From NCBI RefSeq assembly GCF_004348595.1, contig NZ_SMKD01000027.1, positions 1-52,131 of the forward strand: DNA of 52,131 nucleotides, in the 5' to 3' direction. The notes beneath the pieces were generated by a model that worked only from the letters and a program-made list of their open reading frames with translations, ran no database searches and had not been told where the DNA came from. Within the stretch, counting starts at the first letter, position 1. Every line of letters starts with the position of its first letter. The position numbers and the translations under genes are program-made. This document shows positions 35,275-42,595 of this stretch, one piece after another. This DNA is from Micromonospora sp. KC723 (GTDB lineage: Bacteria; Actinomycetota; Actinomycetes; Mycobacteriales; Micromonosporaceae).

Positions 35275-35773
35275 TCACCAGCGGCCACCAGCCGTCCGGG
35301 GTGAACGCCGCCCGGTCGATGCTCTCCAGCACCGTACGTAGCTGTTCCGCCCGCCCGGCCCGGCCCGGCTTGCCCTCGTCGGCCTCGACGAAGAGCGCGA
35401 ACTGGTAGAGGAACTCGACGAAGGTGCGGAAGGTGCTGTTCACCGGCTGGACGTCCTGCCGCGCCAGGTCGAGTTGGAGGATCTCCCCGGTCCGCGGGTC
35501 GAGCACGTAGAGCAGGTCGGTGTTGTCGGCGACCGCTCCGACGACGATCAGCCGGATGTCCAGCGAACCGTCCTCGGTGGTCAGCTGGATGGTGTCGTAC
35601 AGCTCGATGTCGCCTTCGAGGAACGCGGTGAAGACGACCGCCACGTCGAGCGGGATCTCGTCGCCGACGGGCAGCATGTCCGGACTGAAACCGCCCTCCA
35701 GCCATGCCTCCCGGGGGTACGGGATGAGCTCGTCGGAGCTCCACAGGGCACGGAACCGGGGGTCGGCTGACAT
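35258..35773 (-). CDS. SUKH-4-like immunity protein
   Basis: 171 residues. YVLDPRTGEILQLDL followed by QPVNSTFRTFVEFLYQF matches the SUKH-4 immunity pattern (tG-x-V-x-x-LD, then VNS and a C-terminal helix). No secretion signal. ATG 35773 follows GGAGGAACG. It is the last gene of the toxin cassette, 60 nt after the first immunity gene. It could neutralise the same nuclease or a related one. Family call is by pattern memory and has moderate certainty. Confidence 0.7.
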   Translation of the reverse strand: MSADPRFRALWSSDELIPYPREAWLEGGFSPDMLPVGDEIPLDVAVVFTAFLEGDIELYDTIQLTTEDGSLDIRLIVVGAVADNTDLLYVLDPRTGEILQLDLARQDVQPVNSTFRTFVEFLYQFALFVEADEGKPGRAGRAEQLRTVLESIDRAAFTPDGWWPLVISQLK

Positions 35774-35833
35774 CGACGTTCCTCCGCAATCTCGGGATGA
35801 CGGTTTCGGATACCTCGGACCGCAGGCGAAGGG

Positions 35834-36451
35834 TCAGGAGGACAGGCCGGCTTCGATCAGCAGCCGCCGCCAGTTGTCGGCGTACTCACCGGCGTGCCGT
35901 CCCCTGCGCGACCGTTCCTCGGCGGCGGCGGGGCCGAGAACGGTGGCCACCAGATCCGGGTAGCGGGGACCGAGCACGTGCTCGTCGAAGAACGTGGCGA
36001 CGTCGGGGGCGATGACGGTGAACTCCACGTCCTCGTCGGGATGCTCGTACTGGTAGACGTAGGCGCTGGACTCCATGTAGTACACGTCGAGGTCTTCGAG
36101 GTCGAGGTAGACAGGGTCGCCGCCGCGGATCTCGCCACGCAGGCCACGCGGCACGCTGGCCAGCTCGTAGCCGACGGTCAGCGGGCTGCCCATGGGGTCG
36201 TCCGGGTCGACGCTGAACGCCGCCCACGCCTGCGGGCTGGTGATCTCCTTGGGCGCGTGGAACCGGAAGTTGTCGCCCTCGATCCGGCCGAACAGGCTGT
36301 AGACCTCGGCGACCCCGGGCAGGTCGGGAATGGGCTCCAGCGGCGCCGGGCCCTCGATGACGACCCCGGAGTCGTGCTCGGCCGCCAGCTCCCCGAGCGT
36401 GGCCAGCTTCTCCCGGATGCGGGCGAGGACGGCCGGGTCGGGGGCGGTCAC
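35834..36451 (-). CDS. SUKH/SMI1-like immunity protein
   Basis: 205 residues, cytoplasmic, acidic (many Glu/Asp in GEYADNW, YEHPDEDVEF). It has the order of an SMI1/KNR4-type fold: LPGVAEVYSLFGRIEGDNFRF, DLDVYYMESSAYVYQYEH, VIAPDVATFFDEHVLG. Start GTG 36451 overlaps the nuclease stop by 4 nt (GTGA), so toxin and this protein are made in a coupled way. That position, right after the toxin, is the classic place for a cognate immunity gene. The family assignment is weaker than the context. Confidence 0.65.
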   Translation of the reverse strand: MTAPDPAVLARIREKLATLGELAAEHDSGVVIEGPAPLEPIPDLPGVAEVYSLFGRIEGDNFRFHAPKEITSPQAWAAFSVDPDDPMGSPLTVGYELASVPRGLRGEIRGGDPVYLDLEDLDVYYMESSAYVYQYEHPDEDVEFTVIAPDVATFFDEHVLGPRYPDLVATVLGPAAAEERSRRGRHAGEYADNWRRLLIEAGLSS

Positions 36452-37062
36452 GGGACCAGCTTCACGATGACGCGGGTGCCCTCGGGGACGTCCCGCAGCG
36501 CGGTGGCGATGTCGCTGCCTATCTGGCGATTCGTCCAGGCGTCCATCAGCCTGAGGTTAGCGTATGCGTCCTCTCCGTCCAGTTGCAGCTCGTGGATGTG
36601 GTCCGGGTCGAGCCCCTCGCCCCGCGCCCGGATCGGCCCCCGGCCGCCGTAGAGTCGGTCGACGAGTGCCTTGTTGGCCAGGTACTGGTTGGTCTCCCGG
36701 GTGCCGTGCTGCTGGGTCAGCCGTTCGTTCTTCGTCAGCCGTCGGATCACCCGGTCACGGAAGACGTTGGTGCGGGTACGGGTGCCCTTCTTCCGGTCGT
36801 GGACGTTGTTGGCCGTGCGGTCCGACTTCGCCTTGCTCAACCGCCCTTCCTGGCCGAGCCGGACCAGGTCCTTCGCCTTGCGGTCGAAGTCCCGCTTGTC
36901 GAAGTCGGGCCGGTTCCTCAGTACCAGCACCGCCGGGCCCCGCGGGGTGGTGCCGTTCGTCTTGGCGGTACGGAAGACGTCGGCGTTCTCCAGGTACGCC
37001 GAGAGGATCTTGGCGCCCTTGGCCTGGGTCTGCCGGGGCGGGGTGGTCCGCTTCCTAGCCAT
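36448..37062 (-). CDS. Stand-alone HNH-like nuclease toxin domain
   Basis: 204 residues, strongly basic in the first 130 (KRTTPPRQTQAKGAK, RDRVIRRLTKNERL). Near the end lies LDPDHIHELQLDGEDAYANL (151-170), with D154, H155, H157, E158 and N169, followed by N178: the DxDHxxELQ...NL pattern of HNH/ENDO VII-type toxins. ATG 37062 overlaps the trafficking gene by 8 nt, the sequence ATGGCTAG holding both its start and the other stop; no ribosome site is seen, so it probably relies on reinitiation. It has no signal peptide. Likely toxic to DNA or RNA; activity is inferred. Confidence 0.75.
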   Translation of the reverse strand: MARKRTTPPRQTQAKGAKILSAYLENADVFRTAKTNGTTPRGPAVLVLRNRPDFDKRDFDRKAKDLVRLGQEGRLSKAKSDRTANNVHDRKKGTRTRTNVFRDRVIRRLTKNERLTQQHGTRETNQYLANKALVDRLYGGRGPIRARGEGLDPDHIHELQLDGEDAYANLRLMDAWTNRQIGSDIATALRDVPEGTRVIVKLVP

Positions 37063-37549
37063 TCAGCACCGTGTCCACGGCCATGCCGATGAGCTGGTCG
37101 ATGATCAGGCCGGTGATCGTCTTGAAGATCGGGATCTGGAGCAGCGACGCACCGAAGGTGGCCACCGCGGTGGCGATCGCCTGCGCGATCTGGATCGCCA
37201 GCACGACGAGCTGGATGATCACGTTGATCTTCAGGGCCAGCACCACGCCCGCGGCGGCCATCAGCCCGATCGCGATGACGTTCGCCGGATTGGCGGCGTC
37301 GGCGATGTTCCGGGCCGCCGACTCCCTGTCGTTCCACTCCCCGGCGAACGCCGTGAAGCTCGCGCCCCGGTTGGTGTCCAACACCGCCCGCGCCGCCGAC
37401 TCCAGTTGCGCGACCGAGCCCTCGATCCGGCCCGCCATGCCGGTCCACTCGCCGGCGAGCCGGAACAGTGCCGTCTCGTCGGACTCCGGCCAGTCGTACC
37501 CGAGCATCGAGAGCAGCGAGGCGAGTTCCCCCGGCAGCGTCAGACCCAC
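37055..37549 (-). CDS. CpnT-NTD-like trafficking protein (type VII-type)
   Basis: 164 residues. The start WPESDETALFRLAGEWTGMAGRIEGS (~20-45) resembles the N-terminal domain of CpnT and related T7SS toxins, a helical WXG-like bundle. A hydrophobic region follows (~87-135: VIAIGLMAAAGVVLALKINVIIQLVVLAIQIA type), which may insert in a membrane or pack against the toxin. It lacks any toxin domain and stops right where the nuclease starts. GTG 37549 is preceded by GAAGGAGCC. Likely the secretion-targeting partner of the nuclease. Confidence 0.72.
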   Translation of the reverse strand: MGLTLPGELASLLSMLGYDWPESDETALFRLAGEWTGMAGRIEGSVAQLESAARAVLDTNRGASFTAFAGEWNDRESAARNIADAANPANVIAIGLMAAAGVVLALKINVIIQLVVLAIQIAQAIATAVATFGASLLQIPIFKTITGLIIDQLIGMAVDTVLNG

Positions 37550-37562
37550 GCCGGCTCCTTCC

Positions 37563-37886
37563 CTAGCCCAGCTTGCCGAGGATCGAACGGAACGCGGCGG
37601 CGACGCCCTCCTCGACCTCCCGGTAGCCGTCGGCCATCCCCTTCAGGCCGGTCACGTAGCTGTCCAGCTCCGCCAGGTTGGTGCCGACGCACTCGGCGAG
37701 CGCCTCCACGCAGGCCTGATGACCGACGCTCAGCAGCATGCCGATCTCGTCGCCGCCGAAGGCGTCGGCGTAGCCGCCGGCCGCCGCCTGGAAGGCCTCG
37801 AACGCCGCGCGGACGTTCTCCCTGGCCTGGGCGAGCTGGTCCGCGCCCCGGCGCAGCGCGTCGACGTCCACCTCGAGCGGTTCCAC
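37563..37886 (-). CDS. EspC/WXG100-like secreted helical protein
   Basis: 107 residues forming a helical hairpin: LRRGADQLAQARENVRAAFEAFQ, a Gly-rich turn (GGYADAFGGDEIG), then a second helix. Near the C-terminus Y88-R-E-V-E92 matches the YxxxD/E export signal of type VII substrates. There is no W-x-G turn, so it is nearer the EspC (DUF2580) kind. It probably travels with the trafficking protein as a heterodimer. GTG 37886 is 3 nt after the YbaB-like stop, and the trafficking gene starts 13 nt after its stop. Confidence 0.75.
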   Translation of the reverse strand: MEPLEVDVDALRRGADQLAQARENVRAAFEAFQAAAGGYADAFGGDEIGMLLSVGHQACVEALAECVGTNLAELDSYVTGLKGMADGYREVEEGVAAAFRSILGKLG

Positions 37887-37889
37887 CGG

Positions 37890-38291
37890 TCAGCTCCGCC
37901 GCTGGAGCTTGCGCATGGTGTCGCTGATCGTGGCGCTGATCTCCCGCATCTGCCGCAGCCCCTGGTCCTGCAGACGTTCCAGCGTCACGGTCATCGCGGC
38001 GAGGTCCGGCATCGGCTCGGTGCCGGTGACGGCCTCGGACTGCCCGTCGAGCGCCGCGTTCACCGCCCGGCGCAGCTCCTCGGCCAGGTACTCCGAACCC
38101 TCGCGCAACACCCGGGGATCGAGCTCGACCGCGCTGCACCGCCCGTCGGGGCCGAGGCTGACCCTGATCCGCCCGTCGGCGGCCTCGGCCACCGACTCGA
38201 CCCGCTCCGGCGCAGCGACGGTGCGCTGTGCCTCCCGCAGAGCCACCCGGGCCTGCGCGAGTTGCTGTTCCAGGGCGTCCTCACCCAGCAT
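37890..38291 (-). CDS. YbaB/EbfC-like nucleoid-associated protein
   Basis: 133 residues. The order coiled coil (LEQQLAQARVALREAQRTV), then GRIRVSLGPDGRCSAVELDPRVLREGSEYLAEELRRAVNAAL-type beta/alpha core, matches YbaB/EbfC. Such proteins are often the first gene in actinomycete ESX-toxin cassettes. In the cassette it may act as a regulator or chaperone. ATG 38291 has GGGGAGG upstream. The gene follows proA by 88 nt on the same strand; whether they share a transcript is not clear. Confidence 0.75.
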   Translation of the reverse strand: MLGEDALEQQLAQARVALREAQRTVAAPERVESVAEAADGRIRVSLGPDGRCSAVELDPRVLREGSEYLAEELRRAVNAALDGQSEAVTGTEPMPDLAAMTVTLERLQDQGLRQMREISATISDTMRKLQRRS

Positions 38292-38379
38292 GCCGCCTCC
38301 CCAGAGCTGGCCGCGTGCGAACCGGACCCCAGCCTAGCGAGCCGAGGCGACCCCGCCAGCCCCCGTCCACGGCGGAGGC

Positions 38380-39621
38380 TCAGCGCAGGTGACCGTCCCC
38401 GGTGACGACGTACTTGGTGGAGGTCAGCTCCGGCAGGCCCATCGGGCCCCGGGCGTGCAGCTTCTGCGTGGAGATGCCGATCTCCGCGCCGAAACCGAAC
38501 TCGCCGCCGTCGGTGAACCGGGTGGAGGCGTTCACCATCACGGCCGCCGCGTCCACCCGGGCCACGAACTCCCGGGCCGCCGGCTGGGAGTCGGTGACGA
38601 TCGCCTCGGTGTGGCCGGTCCCGTACCGCCGGATGTGCGCCACCGCCGCGTCCAACGAGTCGACCACGGCGACCGAGATGTCGGCCGAGAGGTACTCGGT
38701 GGCGAAGTCCTCCTCGGTGGCCGGGACGACGGCGGCGGAGTAGCCGGCCACCCGGTCGTCGCCGTGCACGGTGACCCCGGCCTCGGCGAACGCGGCCAGC
38801 ACCGAAGGCAGGAAGGCGTCCGCCACGTCGGCGTGCACCAACAGGGACTCGGCCGTGTTGCAGGTGGACAACCGCTGTGTCTTGGCGTTAAGGGTGACCG
38901 CCACGGCCTTGGCCACGTCGGCGGCGGCGTCGACGTAGACATGGCAGTTGCCGACACCCGTCTCGATCACCGGCACCGTCGACTCCTCGACCACGGTGCG
39001 GATCAGCGACGCGCCGCCGCGCGGGATCAGCAGGTCGACCAGGCCGCGCGCCCGCATCAACTCCTTGACCGAGTCGCGGCTGGTGGAGTCGAGCAACTGC
39101 ACCGCGTCCGCCGGCAGGCCGGCCCCGGCGACCGCGTCGCGCAGCACCGCGACCAGCGCGGCGTTCGAGTGCGCCGCCGAGGAGGAGCCGCGTAGCAGCG
39201 CCGCGTTGCCGGACTTCAGGCAGATGCCGGCGGCGTCCACGGTCACGTTGGGGCGGGCCTCGTAGATGATGCCGACCACCCCGAACGGCACCCGGATCTG
39301 ACGCAGCTCCAGCCCGTTGGGCAGGGTCGAGCCGCGTACCACCTCGCCGACCGGGTCGGGCAGCGCGGCCATCTGGCGCAGCGCGTCCGCGATGCCCGCC
39401 ACCCGGCCCGCGTCGAGGGCGAGCCGGTCCAGCACGGCCGCGCTCAGCCCGGCCTCCCGCCCGGCCGTCAGGTCCGTCGCGTTCGCGGCCAGGATCTCCG
39501 GGGTACGCGCCACCAGCGCGCCGGCCATCGCGTGCAGCGCGGCGTCCTTGGTGGTACGCGTGGCGACGGCCAGCTTCCCCGCCGCCTCCCGGGCCCGGCG
39601 GGCCTGCTCGCTGACGCTCAT
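38380..39621 (-). CDS. proA: Gamma-glutamyl phosphate reductase
   Basis: 413 residues, the usual ProA length. It has the catalytic Cys in [17 protein letters not shown], the NADPH-binding region [17 protein letters not shown], and the C-terminal [22 protein letters not shown]. It reduces glutamyl-5-phosphate to the semialdehyde, the second step of proline synthesis, in the cytosol. ATG 39621 opens [15 protein letters not shown]. proB lies 91 nt upstream on the same strand, so proBA is a pair. Confidence 0.97.
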   Translation of the reverse strand: MSVSEQARRAREAAGKLAVATRTTKDAALHAMAGALVARTPEILAANATDLTAGREAGLSAAVLDRLALDAGRVAGIADALRQMAALPDPVGEVVRGSTLPNGLELRQIRVPFGVVGIIYEARPNVTVDAAGICLKSGNAALLRGSSSAAHSNAALVAVLRDAVAGAGLPADAVQLLDSTSRDSVKELMRARGLVDLLIPRGGASLIRTVVEESTVPVIETGVGNCHVYVDAAADVAKAVAVTLNAKTQRLSTCNTAESLLVHADVADAFLPSVLAAFAEAGVTVHGDDRVAGYSAAVVPATEEDFATEYLSADISVAVVDSLDAAVAHIRRYGTGHTEAIVTDSQPAAREFVARVDAAAVMVNASTRFTDGGEFGFGAEIGISTQKLHARGPMGLPELTSTKYVVTGDGHLR

Positions 39622-39712
39622 GCCCGCCCTCCGCCGCGCTCCGTGCCGCCATGAGGCACCGCCGCGCTGGCTCGATGACTCGTTCGCTGACGCCCGCTCA
39701 TCCGTCCACTCC

Positions 39713-40822
39713 TCACAGCAGCACGAGGTCGTCGCGGTGGACGACCTCCCGTTCGTACGCCGGGCCGAGCGCCGCGGCGAGCTCTCCGGTGGAGCGGCCG
39801 AGCAGCCCCGGCAGCTCCACCGCGTCGTAGTTGACCAGGCCCCGGGCCACCGGCGCGCCGTCGGCGTCCACCAGGTCCACCGGGTCGCCGGCGGTGAACG
39901 CGCCGTCCACGGCGGTGATCCCGGCCGGCAGCAGCGACTTGCGCCGACCCACCACGGCCTGCACCGCACCCGGGTCGAGGTGCAGCCGACCCCGGGGCGC
40001 GGTGGCGTGGGCCAGCCAGAACAGCCGGGCGGCGGGGCGGCGGCTGCTCGGGTGGAAGAACGTGCCGAGCGGCTCGCCGGCGAGCGCCCCGGCGGCCAGC
40101 GGCGCGGCGGTCAGCACGACCGGGATGCCGAAGCCGGTGGCGATCCGGGCCGCCTCCACCTTGGTGACCATGCCGCCGGTGCCGACGCCGGCCCGGCCGG
40201 CGCCGCCGACGTCGACGCCCGCCAGGTCGCCCTCGCCGTGCACCTCGCTGATCCGGGTGCTGCCCGGCTGGGTCGGGTCACCCGTCCAGAGCGCGTCGAC
40301 GTCCGACAGGAGCACCAGCAGGTCGGCGTCGACCAGGGCGGCGACCAGCGCGGCCAGCCGGTCGTTGTCACCGAACCGGATCTCCTCGGTGGCGACCGTG
40401 TCGTTCTCGTTGACGATCGGGACGGCGCGCAGGTCGAGCAGCTTGCGCAGGGTCCGGTACGCGTTGCGGTAGTGCGCCCGGCGGGTCACGTCGTCGACGG
40501 TGAGCAGCACCTGCCCGACGGTGAGCCGGTGCCGGGCGAAGCCGGCCGCGTACCGGCCGATCAGCAGGCCCTGCCCGACGCTGGCGGCGGCCTGCTGGGT
40601 GGCCAGGTCGCGGGGGCGGCGGGCCAGCCCGAGCGGGGCCAGGCCGGCGGCGATCGCGCCGGAGGAGACCAGCACCACCTCGCACCCGGCGGCGGCGCGC
40701 GCGGCGAGGGTGTCCACCAGGGCCTCGACCCGGGCGTCGTCCGGCCCGCCGGCGGCGGTGGTCAGCGAGGACGAACCGATCTTGACGACGATCCGCCGGG
40801 CCTGGGTGACTGCTTCGCGCAC
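39713..40822 (-). CDS. proB: Glutamate 5-kinase
   Basis: 369 residues: amino-acid kinase domain ([38 protein letters not shown]) and a C-terminal PUA domain (~285-369), the standard two-domain ProB. It phosphorylates glutamate, the first and feedback-regulated step of proline synthesis. GTG 40822 starts [16 protein letters not shown]; the ribosome site is weak. It faces the alkyltransferase-like gene across 61 bp. Confidence 0.96.
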   Translation of the reverse strand: MREAVTQARRIVVKIGSSSLTTAAGGPDDARVEALVDTLAARAAAGCEVVLVSSGAIAAGLAPLGLARRPRDLATQQAAASVGQGLLIGRYAAGFARHRLTVGQVLLTVDDVTRRAHYRNAYRTLRKLLDLRAVPIVNENDTVATEEIRFGDNDRLAALVAALVDADLLVLLSDVDALWTGDPTQPGSTRISEVHGEGDLAGVDVGGAGRAGVGTGGMVTKVEAARIATGFGIPVVLTAAPLAAGALAGEPLGTFFHPSSRRPAARLFWLAHATAPRGRLHLDPGAVQAVVGRRKSLLPAGITAVDGAFTAGDPVDLVDADGAPVARGLVNYDAVELPGLLGRSTGELAAALGPAYEREVVHRDDLVLL

Positions 40823-40869
40823 CCGACCATTCTGCGCGGTCGGTCCTCCCGCGCCTCGGCGCGTTCCCA

Positions 40870-40875
40870 TATCGT
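40870..40875 (+). promoter_or_regulatory. Putative -10 box TATCGT
   Basis: TATCGT ends 8 nt before GTG 40884 with no Shine-Dalgarno. Confidence 0.3.
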
Positions 40876-40883
40876 GGCAGCCC

Positions 40884-41198
40884 GTGACACCTGACGAGTA
40901 CGTCGAGGCGGTGCTCGCCCTGGTCGAGCGGATCCCGCCGGGCCGGGTGATGTCGTACGGGGCGGTCGCCGACGCGCTCGCCGAGCGCTCGGGGCGGGCC
41001 TCGGCCCGGTTGGTCGGCGCGATCATGGCCCGGCACGGCGGCGGGGTGCCCTGGCACCGGGTGGTGACCTCGGCCGGCCGGCTGCCGCCCGGGCACGAGG
41101 TGGAGGCGCGGGCCCGGCTGCGCGCCGAGGGCTGCCCCCTGCGCCCCGCCGGGGTGGACATGGCCGAGGCGAGCTGGTCGCCGGAAGAGGGGATGTGA
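40884..41198 (+). CDS. Alkyltransferase-like protein (ATL), MGMT fold without active Cys
   Basis: 104 residues, the DNA-binding domain only of the O6-alkylguanine transferase fold. The family active site PCHR is PWHRVV here: Trp replaces Cys. That is the mark of ATL proteins, which bind O6-alkylguanine and hand the lesion to nucleotide-excision repair instead of removing it. VMSYGAVADALAERSGRASARLVGAIMARH shows the helix-turn-helix. GTG 40884 opens TPDEYVEAVL. Divergent from proB. Confidence 0.9.
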   Translation: MTPDEYVEAVLALVERIPPGRVMSYGAVADALAERSGRASARLVGAIMARHGGGVPWHRVVTSAGRLPPGHEVEARARLRAEGCPLRPAGVDMAEASWSPEEGM

Positions 41199-41222
41199 CC
41201 CACGTCATAACGTGAGTACCAT
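41195..41222 (+). promoter_or_regulatory. Promoter with operator-like palindrome and leaderless start
   Basis: GTGACC (41195-41200) and TACCAT (41217-41222) are 16 bp apart. CACGT-CATA-ACGTG (41201-41214) is a 14-bp palindrome between them. ATG 41231 starts 9 nt after the -10 and has no ribosome site. The stop codon of the ATL gene lies in the -35. Confidence 0.5.
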
Positions 41223-41230
41223 TCGGCCGC

Positions 41231-42595
41231 ATGGACGCGCCCCCGGCGGAAGCCAACCCGTCGCCCGCCGTCGCGGAGCCGCTGCCGCGCCGGGTGCACG
41301 CCGGGTACGCGCTCGGCTCGCTCGCCACCGGCGCCTTCGGCACCGTGCCGGGGCTGTTGCTGCTGCCGTACCTCACCGACACCCTGGGCGTGGCCGCCGG
41401 GGTGGCCGCCCTGCTGGTGCTCCTGCCGAAGGCGTGGGACGTGCTGGTCAACCCGGTCGCCGGGCGGATCTCCGACCGCACCCGATCGGGCTGGGGGCCA
41501 CGCCGGCCGTGGCTGCTCGGCGCCGGCCTGACGCTGGCCGCCCTGTTCGCCGCGATCTTCGCCGCGCCGTTCGGCGGCGGGCCGGCCGCCGGGGCCTACG
41601 TCGCGGTCGCCTTCCTCGCCACCGCCACCGTGTACGCCTTCTTCCAGGTGCCGTACGTGGCGATGCCGGCCGAGCTGACCGGCGACCCGGCGGAGCGTAC
41701 CCGGATGATGAGCTGGCGAATCGCGGTGCTGGCGCTGGCCATCCTGGTCTCCGGCGCGGTTGCCCCGATGGTGGTGACCGCCGGCGGCGACGGTGTCGCC
41801 GGGCACCGCTGGATGGGGCTGTTCGTGGCCGCGCTGATCGCGCTCGGCGCGCTCGGCGCGTTCCTCGGCACCCGCGCCGCGCCCGCCGGCGTGGTGACCG
41901 AGACCGAGCCGTCGCTGCGCGGCCAGCTCGCCGTCGCCGGCCGGCACCGGCCCTTCCGGACGCTGCTGCTCTGCTTCGTGATCCAGTCCGCCGGGGTGGC
42001 GACCATCCTCGCCGGGGTCAGCTACTTCGCCGACCAGATCCTGCGCGACCCGGCCAACGGCCCCACCCTGCTGTTCGCCTGCTTCGTCGGGCCGGCGCTG
42101 CTGGTCATGCCGATCTGGACCCGGGCCGGCGCCCGGGTCGGCAAGCGGAGCGCGCTGGTCGCCGCGTCGGTGCTGCTCGCCCTGGGGGCGGCGGCCCTGG
42201 CGGCCGCGCCGGTGCTCCCGGCCGCCGCCGTCTACGCGGTGGTCGCGCTCCTCGGCGTCGGGTACGCCGGCCAGCAGGTCTTCGCCCTCGCCCTGCTTCC
42301 CGACTGCGTGGCCGACGAGACCGCGCGCACCAGTCGGCGGCAGGCGGGCGTCTTCACCGGCCTGTGGACGGCGGGGGAGACCCTGGGGCTGGCCCTCGGC
42401 CCGGGCATCTACGGCCTGGTGCTCGCGCTCACCGGCTACGTCTCCTCCGACACCGGCACCGCGGCGGCCCAGTCCGGCACCGCCCGCCTCGGCGTGCTGC
42501 TCGGCTTCAGCGTGCTACCCGCCCTGCTGGTCGGCGGCGCGGTGCTGCTGCTGCGCGGCTGGACCCTGCACCCCGACCCGGAGGACGCCGCGTGA
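41231..42595 (+). CDS. GPH-type MFS transporter
   Basis: 454 residues with about 12 hydrophobic helices. LPYLTDTLGVAAGVAALL, the loop KAWDVLVNPVAGRISDRTRSGWGPRRPWLL and VPYVAMPAELTGDPAERTRMMSWR match the glycoside-pentoside-hexuronide/cation symporter family (MFS_2). Substrate unknown; a sugar, sugar-phosphate or lysolipid relative is possible, the last because lysolipid carriers belong to this family. It overlaps the PLP enzyme by GTGA (42592-42595), so both are likely used in one pathway. Confidence 0.88.
   Translation: MDAPPAEANPSPAVAEPLPRRVHAGYALGSLATGAFGTVPGLLLLPYLTDTLGVAAGVAALLVLLPKAWDVLVNPVAGRISDRTRSGWGPRRPWLLGAGLTLAALFAAIFAAPFGGGPAAGAYVAVAFLATATVYAFFQVPYVAMPAELTGDPAERTRMMSWRIAVLALAILVSGAVAPMVVTAGGDGVAGHRWMGLFVAALIALGALGAFLGTRAAPAGVVTETEPSLRGQLAVAGRHRPFRTLLLCFVIQSAGVATILAGVSYFADQILRDPANGPTLLFACFVGPALLVMPIWTRAGARVGKRSALVAASVLLALGAAALAAAPVLPAAAVYAVVALLGVGYAGQQVFALALLPDCVADETARTSRRQAGVFTGLWTAGETLGLALGPGIYGLVLALTGYVSSDTGTAAAQSGTARLGVLLGFSVLPALLVGGAVLLLRGWTLHPDPEDAA

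Noticed and set aside
37055..37062. Programmed frameshift joining trafficking and nuclease frames
   Set aside because: A TGA lies directly before the nuclease ATG and no slippery heptamer is visible, so reinitiation is the simpler reading.
39713..41947. 744-residue minus-strand frame running from proB back over the ATL gene and the transporter gene
   Set aside because: Only the part after GTG 40822 is ProB; the rest lies opposite two plus-strand genes with clear families.
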